Positions 56,031-64,000 of a stretch of 64,000 bases of DNA are shown here, in pieces. The notes under the pieces are model-generated. The model saw only the letters and a list, made by a program, of their open reading frames with translations. It ran no database searches and was not told the origin of the DNA. Source of the stretch: Cricetomys ansorgei (taxonomy: Eukaryota > Chordata > Mammalia > Rodentia > Nesomyidae); contig JAMJFZ010001133.1 in assembly GCA_026225945.1 (NCBI GenBank), forward strand, positions 17,203,501 to 17,267,500, read 5' to 3'. A program made the position numbers and the translations under genes. How positions within the stretch are numbered: position 1 is the stretch's first letter; each line of letters begins with the position of its first letter.

Positions 56031-57064
56031 AGCTTTGAATTATTACAATAAGGCGTCTGAGGCAGCTGGCAGGCAGGATGTCTTTACCTAACAGTTTTAC
56101 AGGTTGCCAGGCCTGTTGGTTTGGCCTCTGGGTGGGCAGCAGATGGCAGCACCTCCAGGTGGGAGCACCTGTAGAAGCAAGTAGTCACGTTCAAGGTCAC
56201 ATCCTGGATAAAGGCTAGGTAGGGCCAGGCTGGCTCCTTCTGGACTGATCTTCATGAGGGTACCCAAAGGGTTACACGAGGAATAACTCACAGCCCTCCT
56301 CTGAGGCCCCAGCTCACAAAATGACCCACCGACACACACCTTGGAGACCAGGCCTTCAAACACAGTGGACCCTCTAGGTATACCGACCATATTCAAACCA
56401 CAGCATGGGGTGGGAGGGAGCAAGAAATCCTGTACTGCTTTTTCTGTAAAGATGAAAACAAAACTGAACTCGTAGGCTCCTGACTCAATGCCTCCCGTCT
56501 CACTGAGAGTAAAAGTCCAAGCTCTAAGTTTTATCATTTCTTCCCATTTAGTGAAGTTCTTGCCTTTCTAACAGTGGAGGGTGGTGTTAAGGAATTGGCA
56601 GGAGAGCCCAGAAGCTGTAGACAAGAATGCTTTGAGCACAAGAATCCGAGGTAAAGTATCCGACACTCCTGCAGCTAGTATTCTTACATTCCCTTCATCC
56701 CAAACATGCGATTTCATGACCCCATTCATCCATAGGTTATTTTATTTTCCAGGGAAACGTTTGATGATATTGACCTCAAGAAAGTCTGCATTCTAATACT
56801 TTGGAAAGCTTGAGACATTAAGATCCATGAGCTTTCCCCTTTTCCCCCAGATGGGACATCAAGCCTTCAGTCAACAGTAATAAAAGGCAGAGTGTAAGGA
56901 AAGGGGAGACAGGAGGTGAAGGAGAGATGGTGTCTATTTGAAGAAAGTCAGAGTCTGCCCAGAGGAGATGGGACTTGAGCCAGGCTTTGGAGGATTAAAT
57001 AAATTCACCATCCACTCTAGGGAGCTCCAAAATAATATCTATGCTATGAGAGGGGAGATGTAGG

Positions 57065-57066
<2 letters not shown>
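56031..57066. other. Unique non-coding sequence
   Basis: No gene recognised. A CTCF-like word lies at 56136-56150 (see findings). A 146-codon minus-strand frame (56097-56537) has no known domain. Confidence 0.4.

Positions 57067-57113
<47 letters not shown>
57067..57113. repeat. (GT)n microsatellite
   Basis: About 47 bases of uninterrupted TG. Confidence 0.97.
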
Positions 57114-57115
<2 letters not shown>

Positions 57116-58220
57116 CTCTGTGTGTGGGTCCCTATTTGCATCCAGTGAGAGAGATTGGAAGATTTTAACAACAGGGAAAAACTCATCTTGTCTCCAACCA
57201 GTTAGAAGTTTCCCTGGCTTGTACAGCATCCCAAATATATAATAATTAAATCACCAGCCCTGCCTGAGTGAGGGAGAAAGGAATCCATCCTGTACGTGCT
57301 TCTCTTGGCCAAGTGGTCCCATACCCACCCAGGTCATCTTAGGTGACCATCCCCTTTTGTTCTGCTTGTCTTGGCATGAGATAGGATTTGGGAATCCAGA
57401 GTTCCTATTTCTAGCCTTGTTCCTAGTGTATTTGTTAGTGTAAGTACCTAACTATGTCAAAGACAATTACGCTACATGAAAATCTATCTTGTTTGAAAAA
57501 TATGCCCCTTGTAGTCAAGCAAGCTATACCTGGTGCAGTGCCTCAGAGGCAGAGATCTCCTTTCTTCCTGGAGGAAGGATTTACTGTGCTGTACCTGTTG
57601 ACAAGGCTGGGGGTAGGGTCAGGGAGGTGGTGGATGTCTCTGTTCTACTCTGTGGGTTGTGGTCAGGGATTTGTCAGAACATGGTTGCTGTGTTGATTTG
57701 AGAACTGAACTCTTACAATGCAGACTTTAATGCCCACTGCCAGATACTGGATGAAGGTGAACTAAGCACAGACCCTGAGTACCTACTAGCTGTTATTATG
57801 TGCCTCTATAGACAGCAGCCATTCTAGATCCTCCAGTTACAGATGGATGGCACTCAAGAAGCAATCCTTTGTCTTCTTCAGACTTCTTACTGTCTGGAAC
57901 TTTCTTCCTATCTGTTTACCTCCAATCAGATTCTACTCATGCAGTCTCTTTGTACCATGTTATATTAATGGTGGACAAAGAGAAAAGGGCTGACATTCAG
58001 TGACTTTCTTTTATGCCAGGTCCGCAGCAGCCTCTGCTTCTCTGACCATCACAACATTTCCCAAACGCTGGTTTCATCACCAGAGTGTGGCGAGCATTTC
58101 CAGTGTTTCGAGTACAGATTCACAGTGGTAAGAGAAACTGGAATGTTGGTCAATACCTCTAATGTAGCATGCATATTTAATTACTTATAAGTTGTATATT
58201 TTCTTATGACTAAGTGGTAT
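57114..58220. other. Unique non-coding sequence
   Basis: No gene or clear repeat recognised. Confidence 0.4.
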
Positions 58221-58224
58221 TAGG

Positions 58225-58350
58225 CAGTCAGACCTTAGATCGAGAGCTGAGATTGAGTTCTAGTTCCACACCAGTGGAATGATAGGATTTCGGTAAGGAT
58301 TGAATATCTATTAGTTCGAGGTGCTTGAAACAATGCCTGGTGACAAAGCC
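58225..58350 (+). repeat. Possible MIR SINE remnant
   Basis: 'gagattgagttctagttcca', then 'taaggattgaatatctatta' and 'ggtgcttgaaacaatgcctg' with 'gtgac' is in MIR plus-strand order, with the core part missing. Confidence 0.5.
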
Positions 58351-58588
58351 AGGGTTAGTTTAGTTCCTATCTTAATTACCTGAAGTCATAGCAGGGTTTA
58401 TTGCCCATGACAGGGAATTAGCTTAACTCTGTGCTCTGGAGACTGTGACCAGAGTATTCTTGTTACCTTCCAAAGGAGCCACAGTGAATTTTCTCATTCA
58501 GGTGTTCTGATGGAGGTAGTTGCTCTGGACCCACTGGCCATTACGGAGCTATAGATGAAGGCACTCAGGAATACTGACCATTTCCTCC

Positions 58589-59001
58589 TGTGCTGGTTAG
58601 ATCTATGTCAACTTGACACAAACTATAGTCATCTGAGATGAGGAAACCTCAATTGAGAAAATGCCTCCATAAGATCAGGCTGTGAGCCAGTCTGTAGAGC
58701 ATTTTCTTAATTAGTGATTGATGGGGGAGGGCCCAGCTCACTGTGGGAGGAGCCACCCCTGGGCTGGTGGTTCTGGGTTCTATAAGAGAGCAGGCTGAGC
58801 AAACCATGTGAAGCAAGCCAGTAAGCAGCACTCTTCTATGGTCTCTGTATCAGATCCTGCCTCCGCTTTCCTGCTCTGCTAGAGATCCTGCCCTGGTTTC
58901 CTTCAGTAATGAAGTACAGTGTGGAAGTATAAGCCCAATAAACCCTTTCCTCCTTGCTTTTTGGTCATGGTGTTTCGATTCAACATAGAAATTCTAAGAT
59001 A
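58589..59001 (+). mobile_element. ORR1-type MaLR solo LTR
   Basis: It starts 'tgtgctggttagatctatgt' with 'caacttgacacaaac', passes 'gaaacctcaattgagaaaat', 'attttcttaattagtgattg' with 'atgggggagggccc', 'gggttctataagagagcagg' and 'gccagtaagcagcac', and ends 'gtataagcccaataaaccct' with 'tttcctccttgc' and 'ttctaagata'. An AATAAA signal is present. Flanks cctcc and gctcc agree at 4 of 5 positions. The best preserved ORR1 LTR in the window. Confidence 0.93.
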
Positions 59002-59475
59002 GCTCCTGAACAATATGTTTTATATATAGCCTATCCAGCCTCCCAAGCAAGACACAGTCTCACTTCAAGTTAGGTCCAACAGGAAGGGATGCCTGAGATC
59101 CTGTGATAGGGTGGGAAGAATAGAGAAAGCAAGCCATTATAGAAGGACCAGCAGTGGTTACATCTAGGTTCATGAGTTCAGCTAGAGATCTGGCTTGGGG
59201 TGAGCAGGACCTGTGCCTGAGGTTTAATTCCTAGATAGATCTGCTTGTGTATCCATGGAGATGATGCGGATGAGAATGTCAAGTATGGAGTGGAACATGT
59301 TAACCTGACTAGATGATTATATAGTGTCCATGAGAGGGTATTATACTGTCCATTCATCCACTGACATTTTAAGCAATTATTTGTTTGTGGATATGTAATA
59401 TATCCAAAATAAATAGGAACAATGAAGCTCTGTGAATTTGTTAGGACTCTCCTTTGAAGCGTCCTTGGTAAAACC
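59002..59475. other. Unique non-coding sequence
   Basis: No gene recognised. Confidence 0.4.
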
Positions 59476-59477
59476 AT

Positions 59478-59550
59478 TGTAAGAGAGGTGGTATGCCTCA
59501 GGGGCAGAACGCCTGTCTGCCATGCACAGGGTGATGCAAAACCAAAATGA
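59478..59550 (+). mobile_element. Diverged ID element
   Basis: 'ggtggtatgcctcaggggca' with 'gaacgcctgtctgcc' and 'atgcacagggtgatgcaaaa' is a degenerate ID SINE: the A-box 'tgcctcag..gcaga' and the anticodon-stem-like part are visible. Confidence 0.55.
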
Positions 59551-60871
59551 AACAGTGAAGAGAACACACATACTACTGAATAGAACTCTTCTGCTTGTTT
59601 TTTAATGGCAAAATAACCTTAAATCATTTGTACCAAGCAGTAGAACTTTCATCAGAACTTCAGTTCAAGTGTGATGCAAGAAAAATGTATATATTCTCAA
59701 AATCAAATGCGGCCTTCCTCCCACCATTGTTCAGGCTATAACACACCATTCTTTAATCTATGTGCAAGATGGAATACTATTCTGTCAGGTTCTGTGTTGT
59801 TCGTTCTTTTGGGATTTAACCTTAAAAAGGCAACCTTCATTCAGGGGTCATTTGAAATGATGGACAGGTCATGAGAATTGTTATAATCGCCTACACGAGA
59901 GAAGATCAGAAATCATTAGGAGGTTTCAAATTTCTTTCTTGGGCTTAGACTTGAGTGAGCTCACACAACAACAGGGACTCATTGCATGTCCTCTGCTTCT
60001 CAATGTAAAGGAATATACCTCTGCTTTCCACTAACCAGATTCTAGCTTTCAAAGAGATAAAGTGTACGGAATGATTTCAAGCATGCAAACAAGCAAGCAC
60101 GACCACCCAGCTCTCCACGCTGTCCTTTCCAGCTGAGAATAGTCTGGCATGCCCATGTCTTCTAATCAGGCTTCTCTCTCTGACATGCACATTCACACTC
60201 TTACTGCAGGCAAAGGCTCAGCACGTGGAATAGCCTGTTTCAAGACAGGCTGGTGTAGAGTAGCGACCTATCAAGTGATGACAATTCTTAGATGTATGAG
60301 GTCCTAGAAAGGTGTTTGAAACAAGAACCAAATTAAAAGGCGAGTGGATACATATGTGTAACTGACTCTACCACAAGACACTACAGTAGAAAGTATGGAG
60401 GTCCCAGAGATCTTACCTATGGGCATGAAAGAATGCCCAGCCATTTATTGGCTTTGCAGAGACAGGATTGCCTGCTTTGTTTAAGCTAGGATTCACTTTG
60501 AGATGCCAGTTCAGGGTCCCTATTTGTGAGAAACATGATCGCAGAAATAATTAGTGGACTATTGAAATACTACTTTTCAACCATGAGCCCTCTTTCTTGT
60601 CTTTTTTTTTTTTTTTTTTTAAATCTAAAGCAGCAGTAGTCATAACAACCATCTCTCTTCTAAGGGGGAAAGGAGCTATCAGTTTTTCTCAGGCTTGAAC
60701 ATTCTCCACCTGTCCTCAATTTAATGCGCAAATGAAAGCACATAAATCTTCGTGACATTTTGGCATGAAGTACCTACTTCAGATGACTCCTTTAGGAAAA
60801 TCTCAACCCAGGTGTTTGGTTTTTGTATAAACCTTGTGAAATGAGAATTGTAACATGACTGTGTACACCCC
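59551..60871. other. Unique non-coding sequence with a T run
   Basis: No gene recognised. A run of 19 T lies at 60602-60620, followed by aaa. It might be the tail of an unrecognised reverse retroelement. Confidence 0.4.
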
Positions 60872-60872
60872 C

Positions 60873-60887
60873 CACACACACACACAT

Positions 60888-60929
<42 letters not shown>
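60873..60929. repeat. (CA)n microsatellite
   Basis: CA run with one ATG interruption near 60886 and CCCC borders on both sides. Confidence 0.97.
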
Positions 60930-60931
<2 letters not shown>

Positions 60932-61708
60932 CACACCTCTCACGGAAGGTGGTTACATATGTAATGTGAAAAGAGTAAGGGATGTGAGTAGGGGAAGGCA
61001 AATAACACGTGTGCTAACTTAATACATCTTTTCCTCACCTTAAGTTAGACCCAGACAGTTAAATTCTAATTACAGTCCCATCTGGAGAGGAAAGACTACA
61101 GTACTCAAGTGCTCTAAGCCTTCCCTCCATGGCTACTTTGTCAGGTAAAATAAACACATGTCCTGTTTTTAGCCTGGGGTCGAACTCAACAAAAGCCATG
61201 AAAGATGGGACACTCATTAAGAACCAGATTGCTAACTGGCCAGAGTGACAGCAGCAACAGGAAAGGAATAACATGGTCAGTTACTTCTCTCGGGCCAGAT
61301 GGCTTGGGAAGACTGCTCAGTAGTTACCAACAAAGGTGTAAACTCTCAACAAAAGTATAGGTAGAGAGTGCTATTGACTTGGCTGGTGGATGGGTTGGAC
61401 AGGGCTCTTTCCTGACAGCTGAATCTGTCCAAAGAAGGTCAATGGCTCTCGAAGGCAGTACTTCCCTTCCCTTTAATGTTTTAATTGGAGCGTCTCCAGG
61501 CACCAAGGGCTGGGGTTGTAAACCTAGGAACACATGGTGACAGTGTCCCATGTCCCATGAAACAAGGTGGGCCCGTTGCAGCTGGGGTAATCTGGAGACC
61601 CAATGAAGAAGGTCAAGCCAGCTAAAATTCAGGCATAGATGGGGAGGTGCTCTCTAGGACCCACCCCATACTGACCAACTATTGGCAATTGATAGCTGCG
61701 GGAGGGGG
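60930..61708. other. Unique non-coding sequence
   Basis: No gene or clear repeat recognised. Confidence 0.4.
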
Positions 61709-61709
61709 G

Positions 61710-62099
61710 TGTGTTCTGGTTTCCTTTCTGCTGCTGTGGCAAAACACTTTAACAGAAAGCAACCTAAGGAAGGAAAAGATCTATTTGCCTTTCACTTTCA
61801 GGTCATTGTTGAGGGAAGACAGGGCAGGAACTCAAGCAGTAACTCTAAGCAGAAACCATGGAGGCATGCTGCTTGTTGGCTCACTCACAGGCTCCTGCTT
61901 AGGCAGCTTTCTTATACAGCTCAGCACCATCTGCCCAGGAGGGAGACCACCCACAGTGACCTGGGCCCTCCCACATCTAGCAATATCAAGATAATTCTCC
62001 ATAAGTATGTCCACAGGGCAACCTCATCTAGGCAGTTCCTCAAAGCTCTCCTCTCAGACCAGCCTAGGCTGTGTCAAGTTGACAAGGCTAACCAGAAGA
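61710..62099 (-). mobile_element. ORR1-type MaLR solo LTR, reverse orientation
   Basis: In reverse it follows the ORR1 order. On the plus strand: 'tgtgttctggtttcctttct', 'gctgctgtggcaaaacactt', 'agacagggcaggaactcaag', 'ttgttggctcactcacaggc', 'agcaccatctgcccaggagg', 'cacccacagtgacctgggcc' and 'gctgtgtcaagttgacaagg'. The 175-codon plus-strand frame (61682-62209) lies over it and is antisense LTR sequence. Confidence 0.9.
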
Positions 62100-62214
62100 G
62101 AGAGGGAGGATCATTCCTTCTAAAGGGTGTTCATAGAAGTAGGTTTCCCATGCTCTGGCAGAGGATGCTCTGCACCCATGCACATCTGGGTAGTGCTATT
62201 TGGATTTAGCAGAT

Positions 62215-62365
62215 TTTATGGGGGCAATGACTATGAGGACAAGGAAGAGGAGGAGGGGGAAGACATTAGGGGGATACATGGTTGGAAGAGTAAAATGAAG
62301 TTGAATATATTTAATTGTATACATGTATGAAATGTCAAGAATAAAGAAAAAATAATTTTTGTAAA
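62215..62365 (+). mobile_element. L1 3' end
   Basis: A purine-rich part, 'ggacaaggaagaggaggagg', then 'tatttaattgtatacatgta' with 'tgaaatgtcaagaataaag' and an A-rich end is the tail of a rodent (Lx-like) L1 3' UTR. Only the last ~150 bases are present, as for most 5'-truncated L1 insertions. Confidence 0.65.
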
Positions 62366-62379
62366 AAGTGAAGTGGTTT

Positions 62380-62422
62380 AAAAAGAAGAGGAGGAGGAGA
62401 AGGAAGAGGAGGAGGAGGAAGA

Positions 62423-62458
<36 letters not shown>

Positions 62459-62523
62459 GGATGAGGAGGAGGGGGAGGAGAAGGAAGAAGAGGAGGAGGA
62501 GGAAGAGAAAGAGCAGGAGGAGG
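62380..62523. repeat. (GGA)n/(GAA)n purine microsatellite
   Basis: About 140 bases of GGA, GAA and GAG triplets, no pyrimidine apart from single T and C interruptions near 62462 and 62514. The Arg/Lys/Glu and Leu/Phe-rich frames over it come only from composition. Confidence 0.97.
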
Positions 62524-62526
62524 TTA

Positions 62527-63590
62527 GGGCACCCTACTCTGATACTCTTTGATCTGTGGCAACTACAGCTGATCATTCATGAACACATTTAAATGTTTGT
62601 CACCTTAGAAAAATAACCAAGCTGGCTTGATTGTCTAGGTATGTTCCAGGTAGTTTGCCTGATTGGTGCCTGTGCCAACATAGTCATACCTGGTGGACAC
62701 ATTCCAGGAGTGTTAAGACTAATAAAGTAGCACATTTTTTTTTTCTCAAAAGATATTCGAGAAGGTTAACATGAAAGATAACACCAAACTACTCTCTCTT
62801 TATCCAAGAGTCCATTATATGAGAATAACTTGAGTTGGGATATTGCTGTGGGTTGTCTGATAAAGTCACTGTTTGTCGTTGAGATGCCATGCCAAGTAGT
62901 TACACACATCTCTTGTGTACAAATGTGTCCTAATGTGCGATTGTGTGCTTTCATCACAACTCATCCCCCTACAAGGAACGGTCTCTGCTGTTATCAATTG
63001 TGTCAACAGATACTTGTCATGCAGATGGGGCAAGCAAGCTGGGCTGAGATCATTCTGTTCCTGTCATTCTGGACAAAAAGATGGGTTTCATCCAGGAAAA
63101 GGGTTCTGTAGTAGTTCACTGCTGTGGTGGTTCAGCAAGGAAGACACAGAGGCATTTTTATACATGGAAGCCCTCAGCAGAGGCTACCATCACGGTAAGC
63201 GCTGTACTCAATAGTGGAATCCTGAGCGTCTGCACTCAGGAGATTTTATTGATTCAGAACTCCTCAGGTGCAGATCCTAAGCAATCAAACAACCCCCACA
63301 GAAATCCAACACCTGCATGACCATGCATCCCTTTTTCCAACAGTGCACAAAAACAATTATTTTAAACGCAACTAAAAATAAGCTTCCACAGCAGAGTTCT
63401 AATGATTTTTCTTCTAGGGATGCAAATATATTCCTCGGAGCCATCAGACACAGTATAGGCATCTTTAATGCAAAAGTCTAAAGAAAACATGCTGTTCTTG
63501 AATCATTTCTTTGAGCCCTCAAAGGTCTCTCTGGTCACTTAGAAGTTAGATGAATTCAACCAAATAGACTGAAACAAATGTCTAGCTCAA
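62527..63590. other. Unique non-coding sequence
   Basis: No gene recognised. Overlapping frames at 62830-63320 have no known domain. Confidence 0.4.
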
Positions 63591-63594
63591 GAGC

Positions 63595-64000
63595 AGTGTG
63601 CTTGATGGCCAGTATCATTGTCTTTGTGTTTATGAGCGAGCTTAGCCTGTAGTTGTTGGTTTTTTTTTTTTTTCCTTCTTGTAATGGTTTTGTGATGCTT
63701 TGGTGTTCGGGTTATTGTGACCTCATAAAATGAGCTAAAAAAGTTTTCTTTTCTTTAAACCCCCCAAGTTTATTTTATATAAAGTTGCTGTTATTTCTTC
63801 TCGAATGTTTGGAACATAGTACTCATGAAGCCATCTGGGCCAGGATTTTCTTTGTGGGAAGATTCTTTAATTAAAAACTGACTTTCTTTAACAGATTTCT
63901 TATTTATTTTGTGATAGTTTGGATAACTTGTATTTTACAAGGGATTTATCCATTTCATCTAAGTTGTTGAATTTATTGGCAAAAGTTATCCAAAACAGAC
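63595..64000 (-). mobile_element. L1 ORF2 fragment, reverse orientation, continuing past the window
   Basis: The plus strand shows 'tgacctcataaaatgagcta', 'tgctgttatttcttctcgaa', 'atgaagccatctgggccagg' with 'attttctttgtgggaag', and 'tttatccatttcatctaagt' with 'tgttgaatttattggc'. This is the complement of the L1 reverse-transcriptase region. It is degenerate and runs off the right edge. Confidence 0.88.

Noticed and set aside
56097..56537. 146-codon minus-strand open frame
   Set aside because: No domain or splice context; composition looks like translated non-coding DNA.
61682..62209. 175-codon plus-strand open frame, the longest in the window
   Set aside because: Most of it is antisense ORR1 LTR sequence. 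It has no protein domain, and a second frame overlaps it.
62196..62592. Leu/Phe-rich (minus) and Arg/Lys-rich (plus) frames that look like membrane or nuclear proteins
   Set aside because: They arise from the GGA/GAA triplet tract and the adjacent L1 tail.

Overview
The window looks like intergenic or deep intronic nuclear DNA of a muroid (mouse/rat-type) rodent. The evidence is the mix of interspersed repeats: B3/B2-type, B4/RSINE-type, ID and B1 SINEs, two URR1-type hAT DNA transposons, ORR1- and MT-type LTRs of the ERVL-MaLR group, and many long CA/TG, GA and GGA microsatellites. CpG is scarce. No bacterial, viral, organellar or plasmid signature is visible. I see no convincing protein-coding exon, tRNA, snRNA, miRNA, processed pseudogene, CpG-island promoter or CRISPR array. 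Open reading frames reach about 175 codons at most. They lie in LTRs, microsatellites or old L1 sequence, or lack any recognisable protein, so no CDS is called.

Layout. 1-8.9 kb: mostly unique sequence with MIR remnants, a minus-strand B3, a URR1 (2741-2955) and a (TG)n. 8.9-10.7 kb: an old L1 3' region on the minus strand, followed by a B3. 11-15.3 kb: an ID, a short L1 piece, a perfect hairpin at 12824-12851 and a B4/RSINE-type SINE. 15.6-17.3 kb: a degenerate plus-strand L1 interrupted by a URR1 with a recognisable target duplication. 17.3-24.5 kb: ORR1-like and MT-type LTRs, a B1-ID composite, another MaLR LTR and a B1. 25-28 kb: an L2 end, a reverse MaLR LTR, a long CA-rich tract and G-rich runs. 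30.5-31.7 kb: two ORR1-type LTRs in tandem, one with perfect 5-bp target duplications. 32.5-34.4 kb: B3, B3 and L1 pieces. 34.4-40.4 kb: mainly unique sequence with MIR traces and some CpG-richer patches. 40.4-43.7 kb: B3, B1, minus-strand L1 and a B4-type SINE, then an older repeat. 44-53.6 kb: a GGGAGA tract, a MaLR 3' end, an unclassified purine-rich repeat-like block near 48.2-48.6 kb, a 39-bp tandem duplication near 52.4 kb, a B3 and an old mammalian repeat. 55.7-64 kb: a B4A-type SINE, ORR1 LTRs in both orientations, an L1 3' end running into a (GGA)n tract, and minus-strand L1 ORF2 sequence at the right edge.

The L1, LTR and DNA elements are all broken or non-coding, and nothing suggests cooperating genes. 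I found no undescribed biological system. The points most worth a second look are short perfect inverted repeats, the nested transposon chronology, G-quadruplex and Z-DNA candidate tracts, two perfect CRE octamers and the purine-rich block. Family names come from remembered consensus features; no repeat database was searched, and sub-family names are tentative.
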